NCBI GenBank assembly: GCA_049724395.1
Contig: JAUGWO010000013.1
Span: 62,001 to 126,000 of the forward strand
Length of the DNA stretch: 64,000 bases
Origin: Spongospora subterranea f. sp. subterranea
Lineage: Eukaryota; Endomyxa: Phytomyxea; Phytomyxea; Plasmodiophorida
Direction: 5' to 3'
The notes below the pieces were generated by a model that saw nothing but the letters and a program-made list of their open reading frames with translations, made no database searches and was not told the DNA's origin. The translations under genes and the position numbers were made by a program. How positions within the stretch are numbered: the stretch's first letter is position 1; every line of letters begins with the position of its first letter. Below, in pieces: positions 26,372 through 37,474 of the stretch.

Positions 26372-26767
26372 TTAATTATTACTGGGTTTGATAATTCTGT
26401 CAACGACTGACAGATGGGCAGGATGTACGGTGTAGGTCTGAAGATCTGCTGCGGTGCGAAAGTGAACGACTAGACCATGAGTATATCCTGACCAACTACA
26501 TCAATCAACAATAATACAATCTCGGCGACCTGACGATTCGACCTTGGGTGCGTGGTTTGTACCCAGGATATATGAGATTGTCTTGGGGTCCGACTATATT
26601 TACTTCTTAATACTAGGCGATGACGAAAAACCAACGGCGATACCAGTAAGGCTAAGGATGCAAGGAATCTGGGTTTCCAGATCACGAAACGCCTTGTACA
26701 TGTCATCGATGGTTGTCACCGGGGCGTCTGGTTTCAGCCGAAGCAGGACAATATGGACGAGAGTCAT
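26372..26767 (-). CDS. Dabb-domain (stress-responsive A/B barrel) protein, two exons
   Basis: Exon 26767-26604 and exon 26495-26372 join in phase 2 to 95 residues. The first exon reads MTLVHIVLLRLKPDAP and ends QIPCILSLTGIAVGFSS. The second reads NWSGYTHGLVVHFRTAADL, then YTVHPAHLSVVD. This is the classic Dabb pattern (HIVLxKFKP, QIPGI, GYTHxLVVxF, HPxH), at the usual ~95-110 residues, which forms a dimeric ferredoxin-like barrel. Members act in stress responses or polyketide/olivetolic acid cyclisation, but the substrate here is unknown. The 108-nt intron uses donor gtaaat and acceptor tgtag. Neither exon alone looks like a gene. Confidence 0.85.
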
Positions 26768-28084
26768 CTCGTGCGACCAACAATGGTCCGTGTTGCCGAC
26801 TAGAGTTGGCCAAAAACCAGCCGATTTACGTGACCACTCGTCTGTCATGTACATTGTCAAGAAACGAGGTCGAGAAATATGTGAACAGTGTGATAAGAAT
26901 TGACCAAGACTGTACTGTAAACGGGAAACTGTGATGGCCATTGTGATTTTGTATTTTGTCACTAACGCGTGGGCGCTCCCAGCTTCAGAAACAGTGTTAA
27001 CGTGCTGGGCAATATTCCGTTAACGTACGAGACGTTGATTGTTGTCTCGTCCCTAACCTGTTTACCGAGTTTTCGAGGTTGCTTTTTGTAGTTGGAGCAG
27101 CCTTAACATTGTTTGCGGTACAAGGATCACAGCTGAAATTCAAACGTCACTTTTCGATTCGCTTCATTTTCACCTATATATCCCACCGGAGACAAACGAT
27201 AAAAAATTGAAACGATTTGATTTGGAGTGGCTGGTGATTGTTGTTTGAAAAAGCAATTATTGGCAGAGACGGAGGGCATGTCGGTTTCCTGTAATGATGA
27301 GTTGATTATTCTCAATTAGCAATCATCTTTCGGATCTTGTAGAGTCATTTGACATTTGTAATATGGAATAAGAGGAATCATTTATGAATCTGGGTCTCTT
27401 ACTCTCTCCGCCATCTGTTCTCTGGTTGAGATGTCATCGGTGTCATAACTCTTATAAAGGAAGGGCAGGAGTAACCTCGAGCTCGATGCAGTTTGAATTA
27501 TTTGATTTGTTGTTCCCATTTGACACAACATTGATTTAGCAGGGCTTTACAGAAGTACAAGGCGTTGACTTACGGCACAGACTCTGTCGCTGTCCTGGAA
27601 TTTATTTGTAGACACAACTACGGCGAGTGCTTTCGGGGCCATGCCTGTTATTGCCTTTCACGTTGAACAGTGAATTCAATTCTTCAGAGTTCTATAAAAG
27701 AAGTTGAAAAATGTGTCATCGGTACTACCGCACGTACTGTACTTTGTTCTACCGACGCTATATCGATGACGTATTTTTTCATCTTCGATGCGAATTCGGA
27801 ATATCGTCTATGGGAATTGGGAACAATTGAATTCACTGCTCATCCTGACGGACAACCACATTGATGGCATCAAAATCACCTGCGGTGGGCCTAATTATTG
27901 AGGTCTTTGGCGCTTTGGAAGTAGTTATGTTTGCTTTCCCAAATAAGTTTCCCAGAGTCGGAAAACAACAACCAAAGAAATAACCGCAACGACGCGCCTG
28001 CAGAACAAAAAATCGCCAACTTCTACTTTACCAAAGAATGTTTCCTTTTACATTTGAATCACGCAAAATATCCCTCAATAACAA
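26768..28084. other. Intergenic, no supported gene
   Basis: Scattered frames of 60-64 codons lack recognisable motifs. A plus-strand frame at 27670-27864 has reasonable composition (IGTTARTVLCSTDAISM) but cannot be linked to anything. The final ~50 bases are the upstream flank of the tRNA. Confidence 0.4.
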
Positions 28085-28156
28085 GCAGACATCATCTAGT
28101 TGGCAGGATACCAGCTTGTGGCGCTGATCACCTGAGTTCGAGTCTCAGTGTCTGCA
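28085..28156 (+). tRNA. tRNA-His(GTG)
   Basis: The acceptor stem gcagaca (28085-28091) pairs with tgtctgc (28149-28155), and the discriminator is a. The D arm contains tagttggcagg. The anticodon arm has cagc/gctg around the loop ttgtggc, giving anticodon GTG preceded by U33. The T arm is ctgag-ttcgagt-ctcag. No intron. A run of seven T follows at once, a standard RNA polymerase III terminator. An identical gene lies inverted at 30442-30513. Confidence 0.93.
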
Positions 28157-28584
28157 ATTTTTTTGTTGCATTCATATCATGGTATAAACAGTCAAGTCCA
28201 TTGGGATTTTGGGAGAACATTTCCGAATAAATTTGTAGTCGTAGTAGACAAGAAAGAACTCGGCAACGCGGGGACCATCTAACTTCAAGAAGAACGATTC
28301 GACAACTGCACCGAGCAACATTTGATAGAGACAGAAACCAATCTATCGGTCGATAAAAAAAGTGTTAACGAATTCGACCCCGGGCATTCTGGTTCCATGA
28401 AGGGTGTTTATCCAAACGTGGCCATTTTAATGATATCCATTTATTTAGGTGCACGCCTGTCGAAAACGCAAGCCACCGTCCTCCGCATCGTGATGCGCGA
28501 GAACTTGGTATGTACAAATACTGTAGGTACAGTAGCTCTTAGCCCATTCCTAACCTCAGGAGCCTCACATTTCCAGGGTCGGGG

Positions 28585-28681
28585 TACACTTCTCGGCGCT
28601 CCACATTCGCACTTTTTGAGGACCTCTGAATAATTCTGAGCACATTCTTGGAGCCGAGATACACTTCTCGGCGCTCCACAT
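28585..28681. repeat. 22-bp direct repeat pair, 75 bp apart
   Basis: The 22 bases at 28585-28606 (core acacttctcggcgctccaca) recur exactly at 28660-28681. The second copy ends about 58 bp before the CLASP start codon, so the pair is placed as a possible promoter element. No known factor site is recognised. Confidence 0.6.
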
Positions 28682-28739
28682 GGGTAAAACAATTAAATTA
28701 TTATTTGTGGTTTTACTTGTGGAATCTAACCTTTCTAAC

Positions 28740-30337
28740 ATGGCTTCCATCGAGGCGCTCTATCTTGCCGAGGAGCAATTAGAGTCGCTGTTGACGCATT
28801 TTGATACGACCGATCTGAACGAAGATGTCCCAGCTTTGGACGTAAATGAAGTACGACTTGTCACCGCAATTGCTGTTTTTTCCACTCTTCAATATACTTC
28901 TGGCTTTATGTGAAATACTTTTCGGGGTTTCAGTTGAAATCTGAACACATTCTGGTTGATGCGAATCTTCTTTAGTTTTTTTGGTGTGATACATCGTTTT
29001 GTAATGTACGTCCTCAATTATTTTGAAATTGCAATGCTGTATTCGTAACTGATTCCTTTTCTTAGGATGTCGTAGGCATACGGGAACATCTTGCAGTAAC
29101 ACCAATTGGAGCATTATCTTTAAGTTTGGCTGTTGATGTAATTAAGCCGTATTTGGTTTTCGGTTCTGACGCCAATTCCAACATGTATTTCTTGCAGGAT
29201 TGCTCCAGAGAAGAACCACTAGTACCGAAAACTGTTTCTATGGCTTCCCCATTATCATATCAAGTACCAATCAGTTCGTTCGCTGTAATCAATGTTCGGG
29301 TAATCGCCTCTTACTAGGACTCTTTTCGCAATTTGAGAAGGGTACTGAAATCGGACAAGACGCCCTGGTCAGAACGCTGCTCTGCAATGGTTTGTTAGCT
29401 CGCATTATCACAATATTTTGCCTACGTTTCAAGTGTTTAAATCTCCCATAGTGCTGTATTATCCAATCCTGTTTCTAAAATTCAATTCAGGATACTTTTA
29501 CGGAAGTCTTAAAGTTGTGTCCTGATCAATGTTCAACGCTCCTTACCGATATTGTCTCCATTCGAACCTCCATACGTAATCAAGTGGAAGATGCTCGTTC
29601 CGCAGGTGATCGCAGAAATACGATTGTTTGTGAAAACAGTTAACATGAGTTCTCCAACTCCAGTGGTTCGCTCGTCATGTCGCCTAATTGCTACGTTCGC
29701 GTCATTGCTCACTAGTAAATTCCAAGGTTATCGCCTTTATTTCTCTGCTTGTTACTCTCTGCAACGTTTTGGTATTGCAGATCTTGCGGTTTTTTTCCTA
29801 CCAATACTGTTATCGCGTTTGTACGTCACCGTGAAGGTTATATCGTCGTCATCCGATCAATGTATCAAGTCGGTGCTGGAAGCAGTGAAACCATCCCCCA
29901 AACTTGTCCCAAAGGTAACGCCTAATCAATATGCATCTTTTGCTTATAGTTGTAGCTGGTCAAAGCTCTATCGGATACGCATTCTGCTGTACGGCAATCG
30001 ACTTGCACTTATATTAGTATTGTGCTTGATGGATGCAAGCGATGTGACGAAGATATTCAGATTTATGCTGATCATCTTTCAGTTGCAGTGCTGTCGGCTG
30101 CTAAGGATGCCGATGGAGACGTGAGGAGGCTTGCACGTAAAAACTGTGACATTTTTTCTTGCAAATTGATTAAATTTATTACTTTGGTTAGGTGTTGCAT
30201 TGAGATCGTTCGTGGAATGTTTTCCATCGCATCACTCATCTTTTGGGATTGCCGCTGATGATGACAAATATCCAAATCGTGATCGATTGTCAGGAGAAAT
30301 AGAAAATCGATCAAACTTCAGCAATTTGCTTGATTAA
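28740..30337 (+). CDS. CLASP-like TOG-domain microtubule protein, multi-exon
   Basis: Exon 1 starts MASIEALYLAEEQLESLL. Later exons, recognised by composition and splice sites, include ALSLSLAVDVIKPYLVFG, DSFRNLRRVLKSDKTPWSE, LAVFFLPILLSRLYVTVKVI, SDQCIKSVLEAV, CDEDIQIYADHLSVAVLSAA and DADGDVRRLARK. The end, near 30337, reads SFVECFP and then NRSNFSNLLD. The order of helical repeats (two serine-rich intra-HEAT turns, a VRRLARK turn) is that of the CLASP TOG domain that binds tubulin and promotes microtubule rescue. The product looks short, perhaps 300-350 residues, against more than 1000 in animal CLASPs. It ends shortly after one TOG domain, so it may be a one-domain CLASP. Precise exon limits were not resolved. 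Confidence 0.72.
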
Positions 30338-30441
30338 TAATATAAACCTACTTTGGCAAAAAAAATGATACCCAGCAGAGACTCGACCTAATCCATCCGA
30401 GCAACAGACCTTTTGGTGAACAAAAGGAAATCAAAAACATT

Positions 30442-30513
30442 TGCAGACACTGAGACTCGAACTCAGGTGATCAGCGCCACAAGCTGGTATCCTGCCAACT
30501 AGATGATGTCTGC
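30442..30513 (-). tRNA. tRNA-His(GTG), second copy, inverted
   Basis: Reading the minus strand from 30513 gives the same 72-nt sequence as the gene at 28085-28156: acceptor gcagaca/tgtctgc, loop ttgtggc with anticodon GTG, T arm ctgag/ctcag. A short T run (ttttt) lies about 4-5 nt downstream as a polymerase III terminator. The flanks are not obviously similar to those of the first copy. Confidence 0.92.
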
Positions 30514-31543
30514 TGATTTGATGGTTAGCCAACTATGACATCGCACTAGTGTGTCACACTGTACAATAATTACGTCACTTGTTGAAATTCTTCTGCGTCT
30601 TTCAATGTGGTCAAACGCGTATTGTACTGTGTGTTCAGTTTTGTGGCTATTCAGCAGCATAGCCATAAATTGATATTCGTCAAAGTACCATTTGGTCGAT
30701 ACGGAGAAAGCCCCAAATCAACATCATCCCCAAAAAATGCCTTATTCCATTCAAATCCGTCGAAAACGCGTCTATGTATCCTACTATTCATCTCCATCGA
30801 CCATCGCTACTGCAGAACCAAACGGGACAATGCAGCATTCTTAAATATAAATTTTGAAGCAGGAAGTAACCGACATTTACGCAGAAAGGGTTGCAGAAAT
30901 ATTTGTATGCTTGAATAAATGGCAAAAATCAAGAAAAAAACCGCCGCCATCATACACGATTATGTGTTTGTGTGCAGCATTCAAAGCATAGCTCACTACA
31001 GAGAGAATTTCCAATTCTTGGTAGTGTTTGAATTAATGAAACATTTGTTCGAGCGCTACAACAAGCCACATTCATCCATTGATCGAACATCCAGTCGGTA
31101 GCATTCGAGAGAGTACCCCCGAACATTTTGTTTTAACATGCTAACATCCACCGGCGGTTTGTCAAGACTTGCGATCTCGGCAACACAGTGCCAAAACTGG
31201 CACTTGTGATTTGGAATCTTCGCTTCTGAAGTTCTAGAGGAATCAGATGCAGTTCACGGGATGGGCCATAACAAATGTATCCTTGTCTTTGCCCAAAGCT
31301 ATAGTGCAGACTGGTAGGGCCGTCGAAATCGGAGCAATTACCCCTTGGGTACGTTTTCACTCCGGTTTTTTATCTGGGTTCTGATTTCTGGAGCAAACCG
31401 GAAACACGTGTTGGGCATCATGAAAACACAGAGAAACTCTGGGACTGTGTTTCGCCTGGCTGCATGTGCAACGGTGACACTGACTGAAAAGAACATCAAT
31501 TGTAATGGGCCTTGAGATTTTGAATCATCGTGCATTTGGATAA
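30514..31543. other. Intergenic, possible integrase-like scrap
   Basis: At 31030-31095 (plus) the translation FERYNKPHSSIDRTS vaguely resembles the C-terminal part of integrase cores, but nothing upstream supports it. The rest shows no gene. Confidence 0.35.
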
Positions 31544-33182
31544 ATGTCGAATTTTTTCCCCGAATATTCCGAGCGACAAGCGTTTTCCAGTCGATTGCGA
31601 TTGCAGAATTTGCAAGGGATTTATGGGCCTGGGAGGAGCCGATGGAATCAGTCTCCTGACCTACCTCAGCAGGATAAAGCGGCGCAAGAGCAGGATCACC
31701 TGAATGCTTTAGCCCAGGCACGGAAACAATACTTCGCAGAAAAAAGAGCAGCGAAATTGAACATGAACAAACGGATGAACGGAGAAAGCGGGAAACGCCC
31801 TCTTTTTGTACAAGGTCCGGCAGAAGTGGTATCTGATGTCGGTGAGATCGCTACAGAAAGCTCGTCGGACTCATTCCGCCCACACTCGAAGAGTGATGAT
31901 CCAACAATTTTCGACTCGGAAAATATGGATTCTACAGGCTTACTCCTTCAGGAGCAGGTTTGTTCGCAGATTGCGTCTGTAGATCGCGAGAAGTATCCGT
32001 TCAACGGGTTGGCCGTTTCAGAAGGAGACGGTGAAGAATTATTCCCGGACTCTGACGACTTTTTGGATATTTTGAACAATTTGAGAATTCTTTCTGGACA
32101 ATTATCTATTGCGAGGCCAGGCCCTGTCAAGAATTCGTGAACTTAAAATGGCCGGAAAATCCAATGAACTCGGCGATTCCATCTCCTAGAATGAACAAAG
32201 TAATCCCCTTAATAAAAATTGATTCAGTTCAGACGAGCAACAACAGAGCGATCCGGTGTACTGCAACGATTGAGAACTCGCCCTGAGAATAAATGGTGAG
32301 GTGTGAACTGGAACGAAATCGGCAGCCGCTGCGTCCTTCATCACAGTGTTTATCTCTCGCATTGCCAGATAGAGCCGCCTGTGTCTTATCACCACGAGCA
32401 AAATCTGTGAGCGCTCGTTACTCATGCAAGCCCAGTCCAAGGTTTGAACTTTTAGAATCGGAGAGATCGCGACTGCAGACCGATCTTATATCCAAAATCC
32501 AGCGAAAAGGACCCAGTACCTATAATGATGTGCGACGAAAATTTCACAGAACCCCTCCCATTCTGAAAAGGCAATGCGGCAGCCCACGATCGGCTCGTAA
32601 TTTAGAGAGCAATAACAAAATGCAGGCGATCTGTAAACGCCCCTCTGAAGGGCAACAAAAAACAGACAACGAGTGCCGTCATTCAAACGCATCGTTCAAG
32701 GTGATCATGGCCGAGATTGATCTCACTGAAAAATTGCTACGAATGGAAGAGATTAATTACTGGTTACCGCTGATCAAGAGGTTTGGCAGCTGTGTTTGAC
32801 AAGAGTGAAATTGAAATTTCCCAGGTCTAAAGACCAAGACGATGATGTTGGGTTTTTCCAAAAGGAAGGTTCATATTGCTTTTATCAAGCGCAGCAATTA
32901 ACGAGTATTTTACGAAGGGTGAACATCATATCTTAGGCGAAATGTGCACCCTTACTTATCTGATTTGCCTTTATATTTTAGGCAGACCCCGCCTTTAGAT
33001 GGCGTGGCCGTTCGATTGACGAAACTCTCAGAAGCTACGGCAGAAGTTTATCCCAAGGGATTGGGAACATCATTGAGGCCGAGATCGATCACAGAACGAG
33101 ATCATCGGATAGCCCCAATCGTGAATCCTGTAAAGCTGTGATCATAACGACACCTGGTTTGGTTCACAGCCGATCCGTATGA
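31544..33182 (+). CDS. Unidentified polar, probably coiled-coil protein, several exons
   Basis: The first exon (31544 to about 32135) encodes a highly polar segment with a helical run QARKQYFAEKRAAKL near residue 60 and an acidic/Ser region after residue 100. A second coding block (about 32345-32780) is basic, with RSRLQTDLISKIQRKGP and LTEKLLRMEEINYWLPLI. A third, 32985-33182, reads WRGRSIDETLRSYGRSL and ends at tga 33180-33182. Blocks are separated by plausible introns (for example, acceptor tattttag before 32982), but two junctions do not resolve cleanly. Composition suggests a cytoskeletal or centrosomal-type scaffold; no family recognised. It could be two genes. Confidence 0.5.
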
Positions 33183-33245
33183 TGGATCGTCTTGCGGCAA
33201 TACATGTATTCTATAACCAACAACATAGGTGGAACAAACCCCAGT

Positions 33246-34125
33246 TCAGTTGATATCTCCCCGGATGGAATCTGCAATTTGTTTGGCGACATCAGGCGTA
33301 TCGCATAAGGCAGGATCACCGTTAACAGATCCACTACTAGATATCAGCACAAGAGTTGTTTCGGGGAATATCGCCATGGTATTGAAATATTGTGCCTTCG
33401 GGGCATCCAGCTGTCGTCTGATTGTTTCAGACTCAACATCTGGCGGCTTTAGTGATACAAAGGCGGTTGCGAGGATGGTTAAGGCGCCGGCAATGGCCGC
33501 AGTTGAAATGTAGGATGCAGATTCAACTCTGCAAATATTTCAGTATTCGACTCATGCCACGATTGGTACATTTTGATCTGTTTCGGGAAATACTTTTACC
33601 AATCGGCTTTAGGCGGGAGCGTGGTTCAGGAATATAATCCATAGTCATTATATTAGTGGGCGAACCGATGATCAGATGATTGTCGAACGTCAAGTTCGGT
33701 TTGAGACGGGACGGCGATTGCATGTTAGTCATGATATACTTCAACTGGACAATACTCAACATTTCTCCTAGGCCTTTATGGCACATTATTTCCCAATGGA
33801 GAAGCCATCAGTATTGGTGACATTTGCTCACCTGTGCATGACGCTTTCTGATCAATACCGTGATGAACTATTGGAGAATGCGTCTGGAAGAAGAAGGGCA
33901 GATCGGTGGAATATTGATGGCCCAAAAACCAGGCAGCGAAGACGGTAATTGAGATATTGACATCACCCTAAGTACTTGAGCTAACGGCTCATCAAAGAAC
34001 TCTGCGAGCTGTCATCGGACGATTAGATTCTCCAGATGCGGAAAGGCCGAATTTGCCATGGCAGCGATTACTTTGGGCATATTTTCGTTTGAAGCGCCCA
34101 CTAGTTTCAGTTTTAAAGCACGCAT
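33246..34125 (-). CDS. Unidentified spliced protein with one hydrophobic segment (231 aa)
   Basis: Exons 34125-34021, 33967-33832, 33773-33600 and 33526-33246 join in phase (0, 1, 1) with standard splice sites to 231 residues. This is strong evidence for a real gene although each exon alone is inconspicuous. The N-terminus is MRALKLKLVGASNENMPKVI. Later come FAAWFLGHQYSTDLPFFF, SPTNIMTMDYIPEPRSRL and a hydrophobic run STAAIAGALTILATAFVSL near residue 145. I do not recognise the family. Exons may be missing upstream. Antisense frames across the same DNA are ignored because they do not splice coherently. Confidence 0.62.
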
Positions 34126-34424
34126 TCGTCATGATGGCAGTCCCCGGTAAGATCGCGTGCGATCCGATTTGGTCGGATCCATGGATTGAAAAATACAGCC
34201 AAGTATGCAGGCAACAATTGACACCGATCATACTGGATATTGATATACCTTCCCACAGGTGGATGGCTTTAATAACATTGCAAGTCTCGTCCGTGACAAA
34301 CGTCGATATGGCAGATAGCTTGTTCGTTCCATAAACGTCAACGCAGAGATATCACGTAAAATCAAAAGTGCAGACGATAACACATTAAACCGAAACCGAT
34401 ATGTAGAAAACTAGACTCTGTTAT

Positions 34425-34580
34425 ACATGCCCAAGGTGGCGGGGAAGCAAATAGAATTTCTGAGGCTTTCAGAGAATTGTTGCGTTAACAACACCATTCT
34501 TGAACGCCAACTGGGACAATCAAAAGCCGACATGAACAATGAAGAGTTCAACAAGCTGCTCTGCTCAGCGAAAATAGAAC
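34425..34580 (+). repeat. Dispersed repeat, copy 1
   Basis: About 130 bp starting near aatttctgaggctttcag is similar to 36945-37060, including ttgaacgccaactgg against ttgaacggcaatcgg and ttcaacaagctg against tttaacaagctg. In this copy the frame reads EFLRLSENCCVNNTILERQL, and the other reads EFLRILGNCWVSNIILERQ. The conserved peptide suggests a decayed coding mobile element. Confidence 0.6.
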
Positions 34581-34910
34581 CAACCTGTTCGGCAAGTCGT
34601 GATGTAGATTCCGTGTCTTAGGGTTCGTCTATGAACGTGTTTGCGTGTAGAATGCGAAGATTGTTTTTCAGAATGTCTCGAAGAGTTCGTACATTTTTCG
34701 TAGAAATGCGTGCTATACATATTTCATCGTCTGACACTTAAAAATGGTCGCACAGAACGCGTCTGCGATGGCGCAGCAATCGTTTTGGGTATCTCTTCGC
34801 TGCTGATGCATGAAATTCCGTCTTTGAGACCTTAAACTCACACTTGGTTTTTTCTCGTTATCCTCAATGCTGGCTTTGCGTAAAGCTTTTGAGCTTGGTC
34901 CAAAGTCAAT

Positions 34911-35378
34911 TTACAATGTGACACCCCCAAGCGAATAATTCGGGGATGTGTCTTCCTTCACATCCAAACTGACATTGCTGTTCCCATTGCGGCGATCCGG
35001 TTGTGGAAAACCATTAAGATCGAGTGAACATTTGATAGAGGGTTTCAAATTTGATAAAGTTTGGTGACGTCGCTTCTGATTGAACTTGCAGTGGTTAGGA
35101 GCTGAAGCAATGTTGATGGATACAGAGCTCATACCATCTGTATCTCGCAAAAGGGTGGCCCCTGGTTCAGTAATTTTTCATCCCTGATTCACTGATGATT
35201 TTGCGAGACTGCATAATCAAATCCAACGCATATCTTACATGGTCAGCGTGCGGATTGAACCGAAGGGGATGGAAAATGGCTCGTACGTGGACATTGCAAC
35301 GGAATCTTGTTTGACACGATCGATCGTCCAGGAATCTGTATAAGTCTTCGCCGTTGATTGTCGACAAATCAGACTCTG
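34911..35378 (-). CDS. 3' part of an unidentified spliced gene
   Basis: An exon from about 35378 to 35193 and an exon 35161-34911 join in phase 1 across a 31-nt intron (gtgaat...accag). The product includes STINGEDLYRFLDDR, RCNVHVRAIFHPLRF, HADHVRYALDLIM, then RATLLRDTDGMSSVS, and ends SPNYSLGGVTL. The frame is open upstream of 35367 without an ATG, so at least one 5' exon lies further up; I could not place it. No family recognised. Confidence 0.5.
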
Positions 35379-36929
35379 GGCGGTTTACTCCAATACAACT
35401 ATAATATATAACACATCATGGTCTATAACATGTCGTATCTTTTGATCAATGACAGCTCTCGACGTTAACGGATCTCTGATGAAGTTCAGCTTCTCAATTG
35501 AGTCCGTGCAAATGTGCCAATGATGTAGAAAATGGTTGGTTGAAATTTCGTAAATCTACGTTCTTGAGTGACGGCGCTGATATAATGTTGAACTCGACGG
35601 GATTCATAACAGAATGAACCACGGAATGTTGGTGATAGCGCCATGAGCCGATTTCCGCGGTTTAAAACTGTGTTGGCGTCTCAGGATTGCGAGCCTGGAC
35701 TTGGAGGCCAACACACACACACTCAATCGAAGTGTAGATTGGTGAACAACGATTATTGTATTAGAAACAAGTGTGAACAACAGTTATTGTATTAGAACAA
35801 GCAGAATTAAACAAAAACAAAACTCGGGCCGGGTTGGATTCGTCTCGTTCACCTCCTTTCATGTGGAGGCACTCCAAAATGTCTTCACATTCCAAGTTGA
35901 CGTGCTGACATGAACATCTTTGGTGTCGATCAGCTAGACAATGAGCATATTGGTCGGCCAACGCGCCCTACAACAAGAAATTTTTGAGTGACATCCAAAC
36001 TGGAAAACGCTCAAATTATATCCCTTTATTGGAACCGTTGTTTATGGTTGGGTATTCAAACGCCCAACAGCGACGGCGACAATTACCTAGAGGGCAAATA
36101 CTCGGGAGTGTTTCGCAGGTCACCAAATGCATTAAGCATTTCTCCAAGTATTTCTGTTTGGGTTTGTCACCACGACCAAAACTGAATATTGACTTGTTTA
36201 GAGTGTACAGTTGACGAAATTTACAATATCATTATAAGGACGCCCCGCCTGAGCACATCAAACAAGATTTCAACGGTCGAGGTACACTGCGTATAAATGC
36301 TGCTAAAGGTTGTTTGTTGTTGTTGAATGTCTTTTGTACCAATGGCAATGAGTGCCGGTATGCTGTATTCGAAAGGCTACATGAGCCTTTTTTCCAATAG
36401 ACTTTTGTTCTGTGAAAAAAGACGTTGGCCAAAGTAATAATGTACATAGAGGGGTTCCCTGTGTTTTTTTAAGCACATGCAAAACAGGAATGAAATCCCT
36501 TTGGGCACTAGTGTTATAACTCACTAATCAAAACACCCCTCATTTCCATGCAGACTCCTTGCCGGAGAGAGCGCCCGCGTTATTCGGTGTGAGATTTGAC
36601 CAAGGAAACTTTACAAACATTATCAAGTGGGACAGGCGCAGTGTTAGATCACATTGTAATCGTAAAATCGCCTGCACAAATTGCATTGGTGATCCTGGTG
36701 AACTCGCACTCAAGTACGACAGGTAAAAGAGTTCTCCAACATTAGTAATACACCGATGTCGGGATGACTTGCCAAACTGTATCTTCGTCCATGCGTTCGT
36801 AACTATGAAGTCGTCCCATTCGCCCTTGACGTGTGCATGCTGAGGGAATGTGTAGTGACAAATTTGGCAAACTGAGAGAAGGGCAACACAACCGCACAGC
36901 TGATGTGGCGATGTCGATGTTGAATCCTG
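35379..36929. other. Gene-poor, repeat-containing stretch
   Basis: A tandem pair of about 30 bp (gaacaacgattattgtattag and a near copy) lies at 35741-35800. At 36555-36725 the plus strand has an open stretch (RAPALFGVRFDQGNF) that may be a mobile-element scrap. The rest shows no supported gene. Confidence 0.4.
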
Positions 36930-37065
36930 TTGCGGCAACATTTGGAACAGCGGAATTTCTGAGGATTTTAGGGAATTGTTGGGTTAGCAACATCATCCTT
37001 GAACGGCAATCGGGATGAACAAGCCAACGTGAACATGACGTTTAACAAGCTGTCCTGTCGGTATA
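36930..37065 (+). repeat. Dispersed repeat, copy 2
   Basis: Similar to 34425-34580 as described there: aatttctgaggattttaggg aligns with aatttctgaggctttcagag, and similarity continues to about 37060. It is flanked by unrelated sequence and ends about 400 bp upstream of HBS1. A run of 13 or more G occurs at about 37376-37388. Confidence 0.6.
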
Positions 37066-37474
37066 TCATGCAAAGGTACCAAACAGAAATAAAACGACTC
37101 AATAGAAGAATGGATGGAACGAGAAATGAATATTTTTTTCATGTGGAACAGTGACGCCCGACATTTTCTATTTTGTTCTAAAGGGCTACGCAAGACAGCT
37201 TTATTCTTTTGTGGCTCGACGAGACAAATTTCCGCCTCTGCGTGCCGTTATCTTCCGGTACAGGGTATTAGACAACTTCCGTCCGGTCTGTCCCAGATAA
37301 CGCTGATGTGTTCAATGATCGAAATAATTCTGGGCCATTCAAACCTGTTAAAACATGAGGCCGGAAACCCTGGGTGGGGGGGGGGGGGCCTCCATCCAGT
37401 GTCTACCCCATGTCCTACCGCACAACAATAGATGGCCCAACCCGCCATCCACCACTGTTGAATCAGGCCAGGCA

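Noticed and set aside
31030-31095. Integrase-like peptide FERYNKPHSSIDRTS
   Set aside because: Too short, with no catalytic residues or upstream domain; kept only as a remark.
34053-34334. 93-codon plus-strand frame (RLLWAYFRLKRPLVSV)
   Set aside because: It overlaps the phase-consistent four-exon minus-strand gene; only one strand is likely coding and the spliced gene has better support.
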